This document shows, piece after piece, positions 24,671-51,400 of a stretch of DNA of 64,000 nt (its first letter is position 1; each line of letters begins with the position of its first letter). Source of the stretch: Luidia sarsii. Taxonomy: Eukaryota > Echinodermata > Asteroidea > Paxillosida > Luidiidae. Under the pieces are notes generated by a model that made no database searches, was not told the origin of the DNA, and saw only the letters and a list, made by a program, of their open reading frames with translations. Location of the stretch: positions 10,801,149 through 10,865,148 of the forward strand of contig OX465103.1 in NCBI GenBank assembly GCA_949987565.1. Reading direction: 5' to 3'. Position numbers and translations under genes: made by a program.

Positions 24671-25822
24671 AGTGTACCCCTGTATGAAGACCAATTGATG
24701 TCAGCTTTGTCTTATTTCTTTAATTTATGATGTACTATTATGATGAACTTTCACACACACAGAGGATTTGAGGATAGATATCGGCCTTATTTGCCAAATT
24801 GATAATTAATTTTTTTATTTTATGTTATTATAATGATGTTTTTGTTTACTTGTTTAAAGGCAAACATTCCTAAGTTAAATGCTGCTTTAATGGATCCATT
24901 TGTAGGGTTTTTCTTTCTAAATTACTCCAGACCATTTGGAGTGGGACCCCAAGTCACAGTAACTTCTGGCAATTTTGTCAAAGTGAACATCAACTTTTCA
25001 CATTTCAGGTAATTTTCTTGTGGATATTGAGGATCCTTCAGTAAAACAGCTCCTGTCTTAATGCTCCCTTGGGATAAAGTACACTTGGTTCACAACTTGC
25101 CTGTGAAAGCTCTCAATGCGATTGACTTGTACAGTTGCTACTTTCACAAATTCCAAAAGAAAAAGTTGAAAAATCTTTTCTCCAGAGGTCTGGGATACCC
25201 GAAAACAGCCACAGGGCTAATCCTTACTTTCATTGAGAAAGTCTGACAGGTTTCTGAAACTTTTTTAAAGATTGGATGCAAACAGAATGTACTAGAAACT
25301 TTGTGGTGACGAAAGAAGAGGTGAGATTGGTAAGCTTCCCTGGGGTAGATCTGGGTTACCTCCAAGTTACCCTGCATTCATACTGACAGTAATGATGTCC
25401 GAGCCACCAACTGGGGCAAGGCAGGGGTAGACCCAGTGAAGCTACATGTAATTGAACACACTCATGGTAAAGTGCGGAACTACAAGAGAAAAACACTCCC
25501 AAATGGCAACTCTTTCACAAAATTTGTCATTCCCTGAAAATGGCCGTAATTTCCAGACCCAATTACTATTTATGTTACAAAAGACAATGTAAGTCTGAAA
25601 CTGACCAAATATATTGATTAACATTATAGTTGTGTATAATGTGCTTTGTGTTTAACAAATCTTTCTTTTTTAATATTTGTAGCTGATATTTGAAAAGAAA
25701 CTGAGACCAGTGTGGTATTTCTTAAATGAAATTTTTTTACGAATTTTTGGGGTATTGATTTTGAAAGAAATGCAATTTTGTCACTGTATTCGGTGATATG
25801 AGTGCAATAATTTTACCCTATC

Positions 25823-25828
25823 AATAAA
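25823..25828 (+). terminator. Candidate synapsin poly(A) signal
   Basis: AATAAA about 1.15 kb after the synapsin stop codon, followed by a T-rich stretch. Chosen as the first clear canonical hexamer downstream; a longer 3' UTR is possible. Confidence 0.35.
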
Positions 25829-26473
25829 CGTCTTCTTAAAGTATAGAAAAAGTATTTACATTTGTCTGATAGATTTATGAGAAAGTGTTTAATATTCCAT
25901 CAGGAAAGAGTGGATACAGCCGAGGCAGTGGTTTCAGGTAAAATCTTGGGCTTTTACACATTGAGAAAGAGTGAGAAACCTAACCTATGTATTGTGTGGT
26001 CCTTAGCTCAATTTGGATCTAGCTGTCTATATAAAAGGCTGTGGACATATGTGTTTGTAACTTGTATTATGTGGTGTAGGTTTGAATACAAATGTAAATA
26101 AGAGTATAAGTGAAAAACATCTGACAGCAATCTTTGTTATATAAAATGCCAAAGTGGATATAATTATTCAGTTGTTAAAAAAGATATTCTGTTCTGTATA
26201 TTTTCCCTTCCAGCTGATTGAGTTGTTTAGCCAAAATTGGAATTCTTTGACTTGTATGGTGGCTGTAGATATGTCGTAGGAGAAATTGTTTGGCTGGATT
26301 TTAGTGATGACTCTTTGGAGTGACGTTTGTGAAACATTCCATCAGTGTAGGAGTGAGGTGTGTGTGATAGGTCTGAGACCAAGATGGTAGAAACTTTGAA
26401 CTTAACCACCGTTATGCAGAATCTTGAACTGAGAAAAGACACCTTGACAGATAGTGTTGGTTGTGTGAAGTAA

Positions 26474-26640
26474 TTCAATGAGGGTTTGTTTGATATGCTT
26501 GATGTCAAATTAGCACTGTATGCTCACTGCTCAGTGCTTGACCCGATGCCTGCTGGGAAAAAAATTCAGATAGCTCGGGCGGGATTCTAACCCCTGACCC
26601 CTGCTCTCTACGGTAGACGTCTTAAACATGTGCAGTCTTA
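26474..26640 (-). mobile_element. SINE-1 copy, reverse orientation
   Basis: On the minus strand: gtttaagacgtctaccgtag, gagcaggggtc, ggttagaatcccgcccgagc, then the 'gcatcgggtcaagcactgag' tail. More diverged than the 24-kb copy. Confidence 0.6.
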
Positions 26641-28022
26641 GATGTGATGATTTTGTTTTAGTTGGTAAAAATATAAACTGGTTGAAGTACCCCGTTTGCT
26701 TAATGCTTCTTACATGTCTCATGGGATCATCCAAAGTTTTCAATATCCAAAATCTTTGAGGAAGGAAATAAAGACACAGTGTGTACATTTTTCTTGAAAA
26801 TGCAGATTGGGAACCCAAAGTTGTTTGGTATTAAAATCTGACAAATTCACAATGAAGTGGTTTGTGTTGACAAAGGTTTAGCATGAGTGATATTACTAAA
26901 AGTAAGGTAGTCTATAAATATTCTTGCCTATTGATACATACTCTGAGAAGAATATGTAGCCCTATAAATAAAACAGATCTTGAATCTGGAAATCATAATC
27001 AAAATCAGCACAAAGCAAACAGATAGAAAAACAATAAATTCAGCTTCTTCTTGAAACAAGCTGATTGAAATGAACTCGCTCTTCCAAACAAATCCTGAAA
27101 CATACACGTACATTTGTGATAAATGATCTAGAGGATGTAGTTGGCTAAAAAAAATACTTTGCTGGTTATGAATTCAGTGTTGCTGTTAGATTAGTGTGAA
27201 ATGAATATTCATGTATTTACAAAGCAATACTATATACATATTCATGTAAGATATGGAAGAAAAATGTTTGTAAACTGTTTTTGAAAAGTTGAATTAGCTA
27301 GAAACTGCTGAGTTTCGGTTGATATTACAATTTACAATTTTAGTGAGCCTGTCTCATGATTGGCTATCCTACCCCAATCTGATGATTTATGCATGAATAT
27401 CCTCATGAATAAACATGTCGTGGTGTTGTGGAACTGTTTCTTTGAATTAGTTGTCTAATTGATAAAAATCCTATTTCAGTTCATTTCCTGGAAAGAATAT
27501 CAATCAATTTTTTAGTAGGAAAAAAAGAGGAATAGATTTCAAAATTGAAATTATTTCTGTACAAAAGAAAAACATGTTCCATTAAAACCATGTTGATTCA
27601 TAGCTAGGTATTTTCCTACCATCAGTCAGGCGGATTTACTTCAATCCATAGTTTTGTGGAATCTGTCTTTGTTTTCATGAATTAGACATTTTGTCCTGAC
27701 TCATTTTATTGCATTTTCCTTAATATTTAGACGATATGTTCACCCATTATTATACATAATAGGGTGGTACCCTTAGGTCACCTTGGTAGTATGGTTTGGA
27801 TTTCAGTTGTCAATTTGACCCAATAATCGATAATAAAATGCAAATTGTGGTTTTCATAAGCATAATCCCAAAACTTGAATGTGTATGTTCCTATTGTTCC
27901 ATATGTAGGTTCCAGTTAATGCCCTAAATCATATATTTTTGTGAAACTTGAATTATAATTAGTTCATACAAAATTATATGAGTTCAATAAAATGGGTATG
28001 AATTGACCGTTTGCACCCTGTA

Positions 28023-28216
28023 GGTCGCGTGACCTATAGTGGGTATTAAACAATCAAGCAAGATGGCGGCCCCCATATCAAGGTGCATCAAAGTACAAGA
28101 TGATTGTTGCACTAGCTTGTTCGATCGAGGCTTTTCTTTCTCGAAATCTATGAAGAACATTCTGGAATTTGTACCGAGACCTTACCTGAATACCCACTAT
28201 AAGTCACGTGATGACA
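28023..28216. mobile_element. Short TIR element (about 200 bp)
   Basis: Inverted ends gtcgcgtgacctatagtggg and cccactataagtcacgtgat. Related words (taagtcacgtgatgg, aatacccacta) recur at 57540-57605 and, weaker, at 52555-52575, so this is a family. No coding capacity. Confidence 0.65.
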
Positions 28217-29713
28217 TCGCACAATCAGTCTATTGATAATTAATTTTAAAAAAATGTTTCCCTAACATTCTATTGTAAGGGATGAAGCCTATTCCACTCT
28301 GCAACAGTATTACACTCAGACAATTAATTTTGGGTTCTGTAGACGTGCAACTTTTATTCCTGACAAAGTTCTTTTAAACAGCAGAATAAACCTGTATCTT
28401 ACATGGAGATTAGAAACAAGATCAAAGCTTTGTGTTCTGAATATTTCCTTAAGTTGTCTGGACATCTTTGAAGCAATTACCGGTAAATAGTAATTTTTAT
28501 AACCCTGACCTCAGAATGAAACAAATGTGTTCTTGCATCTGCTATATCAAAGCTAGTCTTCTCCTAAAGGCTGTAGACCTTATTAAGGAACATACACTGT
28601 ACGATGTAGTCCCTGTTTTCACTTAAATACATGTAGATCACCTGGAAGTGTAGACTACACCCAAGCACTTGTCCTCAAACTTCAAAATTATCAAAACAAC
28701 CAGCACTTAATGTGACTACTCATTAATATCTGAACACTAAATATCAATGCACTATGTTGCTATGCCGACCTTAAAAATATCCCATATGCACATCAAAATA
28801 TTTACATTCTTCCCTTCTTTAAGGGAAATCCAATAACTGACGACCACAGATTATCTTAGATTCTGATAATGTCCTTCATTAACAGGATTTCAGGCTATTT
28901 GTGATTACCTCTTAGGGCCAGGACTTCCAAATGTGGGGTGTGAGTGGTGTTGCTATGCACCCGGCCTTCCGAAGTTGTCCAAAATTTAAAACAAAATACA
29001 CTTGGACTACAGCAAAGTAATATATGTTTATGTAGCATTATAAAAGTCACACTGACATCAGATTATGCCAGGTTTGACTCACTTGTGCACATATTGTAAT
29101 CATTTTTTTTCCACAGGTATTTATCATTTCTGATTGATCAGTCAGTTTTGAAAATGGCACTCTATTCAATAACCCTGTGTGGCAGTCAAGAGTACTGGAA
29201 ATTTGCCCAATGCAAAATGGTTCATTAAGTTAAGTTAATTAACAGAGAGAATTCCCAGGCAAACGGATACGCATAGGTTTAGCTATCCATACCAGTTAGT
29301 GGCCATTTCCGACACCATTTACCTGAGTTTTGACACACAACATTGAGACTTAAATGTTTGTATTTCAAAGTCTTTGAAACTCACAAAAATGGCCCGTTCA
29401 TATTCAACTATAACTCATTTCTGGACAACACCATCCATCATGACGAAAAAGTAGACGATTTACTAGAAATTTGATTTTTCCTATGCGTTTCTTCCTGAGG
29501 TGTAGCGAGCAAGATATCCGTGTCATCAACATGTTTAGCGGATAGTAAGTAGTGTATGACGTCATAATTGATGACGTATCTGTTGCACTAACTGTAACCG
29601 TTGACTTGCAAAACCTCTCTATTAACAAACACACAACATGTAGAAACCTGTGGTATCCGGAAACCTATTTGCCTTCCTTGCCAGGGCTTTTCCTTTTAAG
29701 ATGACTCTTCAGT

Positions 29714-43700
<13,987 letters not shown>

Positions 43701-44028
43701 TGTGAAAAGTCCCGTCAAGTAATGTGCACGATCACAATGCTGTAGAGATCAGTGCCGGTAAAAAAACACACTCGTGATCAAAAAGCGCGCGAAGTTGTTG
43801 AAGGTGGCTCAAAGGTCAAATAAATATTTAAATCAGCTCTTTAAATGATGAATAATGCATATAACTGACCCGGTGCATGACGTCAACAAACATGGCGTGA
43901 TTGTTGTGGGAAGTACCGTTACATGTACGTTAGCTCAGTGGTGAAGTCTATCACAAGTTTGTGGTGATTTTTCACGATTGATGGTGTTTCCTCAGCATTG
44001 ACTGCTTGAGATATTTTGAGATTTGTTG
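43701..44028. promoter_or_regulatory. Probable bidirectional MCM2/TPRA1 promoter
   Basis: The MCM2 start codon (minus) is at 43698-43700, and a strong donor TTG|gtaagt at 44029 could end a non-coding first exon of TPRA1 (plus). In between are GCGCGCGAAG at 43785-43794 (E2F-like, fitting S-phase MCM2 control), the CRE palindrome TGACGTCA at 43878-43885 and a YY1-like AACATGGCG just after it. No clear TATA box. The sites are seen; function and start sites are inferred. Confidence 0.5.
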
Positions 44029-44638
44029 GTAAGTGTTTCAGTCTTTTCCGGATAGTGAAAAATAAGCGAAACTGTTGTTCACATACTGTACTGCGCACTG
44101 TGTGACAATATTGAGTGTGAGTCATTCATTGGTTGGGATTTGTGCACCGGATGCTTAGTGCGAATTATTGTCTACTTGCCAATTTTCTCAAACCTTCTTA
44201 CTGAAACCAGTGAAAATCGTGATTTATTTTTTACCATTGATAGGGCTAGAGGTTCTCTCTTAAATCTTTTGCCTCCTGTCTATTTAATGTAATCAATCCA
44301 TTTGGTTCAGACTGGTGCAAGTTGAGTTCAATTTCAAAATCAAATCAATCTGACAATATTCAAAGACACAAAAATTGACAGATTTACAAAATTTGAATTA
44401 AGCCGGCAGTGACAGGCTTTCATCATGCCGGCTTTCTTGCTCTAAACATTATTTTGCCTGAGACTGGGCCTGCTGATGTTAATGCATGATTCGTAGCAAT
44501 AAACTTTCCTCTCGTGTGATACACGAATACATTATATTTATAATATTAATTATTATAGTTTAGTAAGTTAGTTAGTTAATGTGTGTACATTTGTTTAGTG
44601 CGCAACACTTTCTGTCCCTAGATGGCGAAGATTCAAAG

Positions 44639-44740
44639 ATGGCTAATTCAGATGTTTTGCACGTTGGTGACAATTTCCCCTCTTTTGAAGCAATTTCAAG
44701 TGCGATTCAGCAGACGGAGTCCGAACAGAAGGTGTCCTAG
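44639..44740 (+). other. Small ORF of 33 aa, possible gene fragment or leader
   Basis: ATG at 44639 starts MANSDVLHVGDNFPSFEAIS then SAIQQTESEQKVS and stop, just after a possible acceptor (ccctag, 44621). The GDNFPSFEAISSAI pattern faintly recalls the start of FAR1/MULE/ZSWIM-type DNA-binding proteins. It may be an alternative 5' exon, a decayed transposon gene or chance. It lies in the putative first intron of TPRA1. Confidence 0.2.
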
Positions 44741-45255
44741 TATTAATATTATATTGCTATTGGAAGAGAGATTCCCAGACATTAACATCGGCCCAAAAAT
44801 GTGGGCAGGCTGTTCAAAAATGCGCATTAGCCGCAGGGGCCTGCCTTCTTTAGAGACAGGAATACAAAACCTTAACAACAGCCACATTTCTTTGTTATTG
44901 GAGTATTAGTTACATCCTATTCTTAGTGTGTACACTACAGTATAGTACAATACATAACATACAAATGTTGCAAACTACTTACTGATTTCAATTGATGACA
45001 AAAATGTGTGTCTAAAAAACAAGAAAGCCTGATGTTTGAATCCTAGCAGCACCTTTCCTGAAGGCAGAAAGTTTGATACATATATTGTTTGAGAAATATT
45101 CATCCTAGATTGAATTGGTCAGATCCTCTTCTTTAAATGCATGAAGTGAACTTCACAGTTTTCATGTAATGAAATCACCTGTCTGCTGTCTGATTCTATA
45201 CTGATAGGTGTCTGGCTAGTACTAGACTGATACAGAGTGGTGCCGTCTGACCACA

Positions 45256-45479
45256 ATGACGTCAGAGATGGCTCAAGTGGATGTGAAGGTGATCCACTTG
45301 CCATCTGACCCCGAGGAAGCCTACAACATCACTGACAATCCCGTACAAGATGGCAACATCACCGCGGCAACAGACATGTATGATGCAACAACAGGACACA
45401 GAGCGATTTCCACAGAAGCGCCTGTGTTGCCCATTGAACCATGCCTTTGGATTCTGTATGCGGAAATTGGAAAGTCCAA
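45256..45479 (+). CDS. TPRA1: TPRA1 exon: N-terminal extracellular part
   Basis: Residues 1-74 and two bases of Asn75. The start ATG is followed by [10 protein letters not shown]; the conserved part is [14 protein letters not shown] second Met at residue 5 could also serve. The exon probably begins near 45208 (acceptor ctgatag). Confidence 0.85.
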
Positions 45480-48400
45480 GTAGGTGACATTTATAGGGTG
45501 TGTTTGATTAGCTTGCACGGTTAGACCCAGGTTACCCACCAGTGAGCCTGCTCTCACACTGGGTAAGTTAGGAGTTAATGTCAGAGTGACCCTGGGGTAG
45601 ACCGGGTTAGACCAGGGGAAGTATACATAGCACCGATATTCAGACTGATATCACAACACCCATGAACATTGCCACAATGATGTATCACACAGGAGAACCA
45701 TTAGGACCTTTTCTTCCTGCTGACTCACTTTTGAAAGGGATACAAATAACTTATATTGATACGTAAAATGACTTCAGTGCCAAAGTAACAAATCTCAAAT
45801 AGTTCCTGATATTTGGATACTAGCAGGACCTTTTCCAAAGGCAGAAACCATTGAGAAAGGTTCTGCTGTGACTGGCACGGCAGGCCCCAACAAATATCTT
45901 AAGTCAGTAGACATTAGAATTATTTTTGAATTTTTACATGGCTGACAATAGGCCTAAATGACTACCGGTAGTTTGGTTAAATGGAAAGGATTGAAAAGGG
46001 TTATCTGTGCTACATCATTGGTTAGGATCTGCTCTTTTGAGCAATGAAAAAATAACAAATATTGACAACTTTACATGTACTTGCCAGTAACCCTAACCCT
46101 GTGTGACCTTTGTCCCGTTGAGTCGTTGACCTAAATGAATATTAAGAATCCTTTACACCACCACTGCATTTAGTATTTTGGATACAAAAATGTACAGTGC
46201 CGTATATTTCAATTGTAACAGAAGGGCATTCTGCCTCATTTTTGAATTTTGGTCATTTGAATTCAGTAAATGCGAAGCAGTTTCCAACATGGTACTGGGT
46301 ACCCCCACCCCAACAAAGACTAGTTAACTATTTGGGAGGCCACTATCTAAGGGCTGCATACTGGTAGCTCAGATGGGAAAGCACTGGTACTTTAATCCAG
46401 CTAGGTCTTTGGTCGAAGTCCTGGTCCAGACAAAGTTTTCGTTCCCATATTTCAAAATGCTTTGTTTTTTGTGCTTTCCTCACACAGTGTACGCATATGG
46501 GACCTGGCCCTGCTAGTACCTAATGCTTTATTCCTGGTGTTCCTGATATTTAAGAGCACGACCGCTATCAGTAAACTGAGGCAGACGAGTAGCCCTGTCT
46601 TCTTTGCCTTTTATGCCATGGTGAGTACAGGGACTTGAACACGCATGCATGTTATCTAGGTCCCCACCTTTAACCCCCTTACCCAGACAGGGAATACATT
46701 CAACCTTTTTCAAAACCAAGGATCTTGCTCTGGCTCTGGGTCTGGCCCTAGCTCAGGCTATGGCTTTACCTGTGGCTCTGGCTTATTTCTTGGTTGGCCA
46801 GCTGGATATAAACTAATCTGTGTTCATATTGTAGAATGAGTGTGGCTCTGACGAGAGCCGAATACTCAATGGTTCAATCAGTGTGTGCTCTGGTCATTAT
46901 GAGATGCATTTTTCTTTTCAAACCTGCGTCTCTTCTTTCTCTAGGTTTTGACAGTGACTTTGATAAGTGTGGCAAGGGCTGTGGTATCAATGATGGTGAA
47001 TGCTTCCACAAATAGTGGAGATATCGCAGACACAGTAAGTGACATTCCGATAACTAATTCCTTCTAATATTTAATAATTTCAAATTGATTTCCAATCAAA
47101 TGTTTTTATGTTTAAACTCAATGAATAAGGCTCTGTTCTCAACACTGATTATCTTGTCCTGTTTGTGTGAACAACTTTGCATCAGGCTACTTTTCAGACC
47201 CATGACCACCCCACTGGGTTCACTGAATAATGTGCCATTTCCACAACTCGCTAAACAATTGGGAACAATAAATGCCTGTGAAATAAATCACATGTGTACA
47301 AGCGTGTCAAACCTGGCACAATCGGATGTCTGTGTGGCTTTTGTCACTTTGCATATTGTTTTGTCTTAGGGTGAAAAGAGTCTGTCGCCGTTAGTCTCGC
47401 AATTCATGTGGCAACTTGCGTCAAAATGGGTCTTTGTCATGAATGATTTGTTCTAAGCTTTGTTTAAAATGTGGACAATAGTGGTGCCTGGATTCGGAGG
47501 CCCTGTCACATAGTTAAAAAAAACGGCACTCCAATTTTCGGAGGTCCCGGCGCAAAGTGGTTAACACCGGGCCTCCAAGCACTGACATTTGGCTCAATGC
47601 ACTGACCTTGTTCAACTTTTGCTTTGTCGTAGATTCTGTGGATCATCGTGAAATTCTTCTTAATCTCCATTGAGTTGAGTGTCATCATCTTTGGGCTGTG
47701 CTCAAGTATTGTGGACAGCAAAGCCATCATCAAACGAATTCTGCTCTTAACTTCAGCCGTAGCTCTTGCATATTCTGTAACACAGGTATGTGACTGCAAG
47801 GTCATCACACACCATCCCTCTGTCTACTCACATCAGGTCACTGAATACAATTGGCAGACAGGGTCATCACACACCTACCCTTTGTCCACCCACATCAGGT
47901 GACTGAATACAATTGGCAGACAGGGTCATCACACACCTACCCTTTGTCCACCCACATCAGGTGACTGAATACAATTGGCAGACAGGGTCATCACACACTA
48001 ACCCTCTGTCTACTCACATCAGACGACTGAATACAATTGTTCATGAATACCACATACCGGTAGAACTCTCTCAGCCAAGAGTATAAGTACAAGTATAAGT
48101 TTATCAGGCATGCTGGTCAATGATAAAGAGCATGGGAACAGTGTGTATTTGTCACTTGAGTGCCAATTTATCCAGGAACGTGAGTAGATGTATGAGCACA
48201 AATACCATCACACTATCATCCTGTGACCCACAGATGGAGTAAGATGAGCCTTTGTATTCTTCCTTGCAGGGTGCGTTGGAGATGAAATTCCCAGATCCAC
48301 ATTACTTAGCTCCTGATAAATATGACATCTATGCTCATGGTGGAATGATCTTCTGGTCCATCAGTTCCTCAGTGTTCTCTTTGGTAAAAATTGGTTTCTT

Positions 48401-51400
48401 TTCTGTTCGAACGATCTTCTTAAACTTCTGAATTGTTTTCATGTTCCTTGAAATTGAGCCCTTCAATGTGGATGTCATCCTTGCATCTGATGTAACTAAC
48501 TCCAGTTGATATTGTCATTGTTTTCAGGCATACTTCACTGTGCTGATTCTTCCTTACACTGCAGTCAAAGATAAAATACAGCTGCCAGGTGAGTCCATGT
48601 TGGGCAGGTTTTCTGGCCAGGTTTGGGGAACAAAAATGGTTGCTCTTCGCTTATTCTCCTCCATGAACATAGTCATTGACAAAACCTCACTGAGGAAAAA
48701 GTTGCAGTTTTGATGAGAGAGCCAAGAGTTGGATCGTTAATTTTTTTTATTTTTTTCCATTTTCTAGACCAAAAGTTAGACATATCAATCCTAGCAGGAC
48801 CTTTCTAAAAAGCAAAGGATTGAAACGTCAGGCCCTCTAAGTTTTGAGATTCATGTATTGTGGCCTTTTGTGGGTCATTTTAGTCAGTGAGCAGTTCACA
48901 ACAGTTTTTTGTATTTGCCTCATTTTCTAGACCAGCGAACATTGTTGGTGTCAAATGATTTTGCTGAGCCGTATACAAAAATATTGTTACAGACTTAAAT
49001 GACCCAAGTGCAAATTTTAAAAAAATGTGCAGGCCCGACGTTTCAATCCTAGCAGGACCTTTCTCGTAGGTTTTCTCTCCTGCCTTTGAGGAAGGTCCTG
49101 CTACATGTAGGTTTGATACCAGGCCTTATTCTTGACGAGTACGGATATGTTCTGAGAAGAGCCAAATTAAAGTCCATTTTTTTATTTTTTTTATTTGACA
49201 GTGAAGAAATCTTTCTATAGCTACGTGGCATTCTTGGCTGTTCTGAATCTGATTCAAGCAATAGCTAGTGGCCTTGTCTTCAGAGATAGAACCCCTGCAA
49301 TTTGGTGAGTGCTCTCAATGATATTGAATACCGCCCTCTACCAGCAAACCTAGACCAACTGAAGTGGATTTTTAGCTCACTGTGTTTTTTGTAGACTATT
49401 GACTTTCTCACTGAGCAATTATTGCTTTGGGGAGCTTAGCTGAACTCGGCAAGGGTACAGAGAAAATATAGAGCCTACAGTACCGTAGTACTGAAATTCA
49501 AAGTTCTGAACCACCAAAAGAACCACAACTGCACCTATTACAGTCACAGTGGTAAAGTACTTTCTGTTTTCACTATGACGATTTAGTGAAGTTTGTTTTA
49601 AAACATGACAGCCTAGCAAAATTAAATATTTGTCCCTTTTTCTGAGACAATTTCTATCATATGAAACAAGAAAACTAGTAAAAATGTTAAACGTTTCCAG
49701 ATAACCATCAAACAGTATCTCAAAATGATTTGATGCTTGATTCATTTGCCCACATCTTTTAATTGCCCCACACAATCGGCGAGGTGTTTTAAATCAAACT
49801 TGAAAGAAATAAGGGAGGTCTGGCCCTTGTGCGAAATGAGACATTTTGTCGAAACCAAACTCACTTCAGTTTAAGCGCTGCTGTAAGACTAGACGCAAAT
49901 AGTCTATGCTGGTCAGCATTCTGAACCAGCCTCTGAGCCTCCGATCACTGGCTTGTGCGCTAATTCATGTTACATTTTGCCGTATACCCTGCTATGACGG
50001 AGGTGGGAGGTTTTCTGAATAGATATCACCAATTGTATTCGGGGCGGCTGGTGACTGGCAACTGTCAAACCTGGCACAATCGGGCATTTCTGGCTGTTGT
50101 CATGCCACATATTGTTTTGCAATATAAAGTTGAAAAGAGTCTTTGTTTTCAAACTTGGCCAATAGTGGTGCCCGGATTTGCAGTGGCTAATGCACAGCAA
50201 CACTACCGTCGCTCCAAATGAGGAGGTCCTGGTGTGAAATGTTTAACCCCTTGACGGCGGGATTATTTTAGTGCCCATGGCCAGCACAGTGCCATTTCAA
50301 AAGCTCGCTAAACAATCAGAGAACAATAAGCCTTCAAAATAATTCAATAAGAGTGCACTATCAGTGAATCCAAATTTCGCACAGTAGGAAGTCTGCGTGG
50401 CTTTTGTCAAGGGATTATCAGCCCTCAAAGATTGGCCTTTTGTGTGTGGTCCAATGGAGCGTCGGCTGTGCGACACGACTTCGAGAACTTTGTGTGCTGC
50501 TACCCTTTGACCGCAAACATTCCTGCACTGCAGCAGACAAAGGATCCAGCTGGACGGCCTCAACAAAGCATGCAATTTGCGGTAAAGGCAGCGGGCGCAT
50601 TCCATAGTCTCTCCGGTGACCAGCACACTGTCTGCCGTAGTAGCACACAGACCCTCGATCGTTCACAATGAAGCCCCACAATAGCGCCAATGTTACCGCT
50701 GATGTGGCAATTCATGCAGCAACTGACATCAAAAAAGGTGTTTGTCATGATACATATTGCTGAAAAGAGTCTTTGTCTACAGTTTGGACAATACATGTAG
50801 CGGCGTCCAAATTTAGAAACTCACTACGCATGCATAGCGGCTTCCCGGCGCAAAGGGGTTAAGGCATTGTGTTAAAGGACATATACTTGGGAAAATCTGG
50901 ATGAAAATCCTCCCAGCTGTATAAAATGTATTAAAAAAATCAATTTGTCAGCACATACCGGTAATAGGTGCTGAGATACAGTAACAGGTGGTGATTGAAT
51001 TAAAATGAGGCATTGATCTGGCATTGTCAATGTCAGTCTTGTCAGGCATGCCTGTTTTCCCAACTGAATATTAATTAGTCAGTTATTATTCTTTGTAGTC
51101 AACAGCTGTGCAGCAGCCAGTCCTGAAATAATGCTAATCAAATTGTAATTTGATTAGCAATATGGTAAAAATCACATCACATCAGATGGAAGAGGTATTA
51201 CTAATGTAATAGTGCTATCAGTACTTAGCATTCAGATACATCATTGTCTAGTCCACATAGGTCAGTCCTACTCCATGTTTACACCGATATACATGTTGGT
51301 AATTACCGCCCAAATGGATGGACAGTGTCCCATTGAGAGTAAGAGTAATAGGTTTGTCTCATTCTTGTCAATCTCTGGCCAATGCTGATGCATTTTCTCT

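Larger units (their letters stand above)
24671..29713. other. Region between convergent synapsin and MCM2
   Basis: Starts as synapsin 3' UTR. Contains a minus-strand SINE-1 copy (about 26474-26640) and a short TIR element (28023-28216). The MCM2 3' UTR should occupy the last part on the minus strand; no clear minus-strand poly(A) signal close to 29714. Confidence 0.5.

Noticed and set aside
44622..44909. 95-codon plus-strand ORF starting at ATGGCG
   Set aside because: Composition is random-like and it runs across a more protein-like 33-residue frame; no family resemblance.
50297..50690. Overlapping ORFs inside the piggyBac-like element as a transposase
   Set aside because: No DDD motif or C-terminal Cys-rich domain visible and both strands are open; better seen as non-coding filler of a non-autonomous element.
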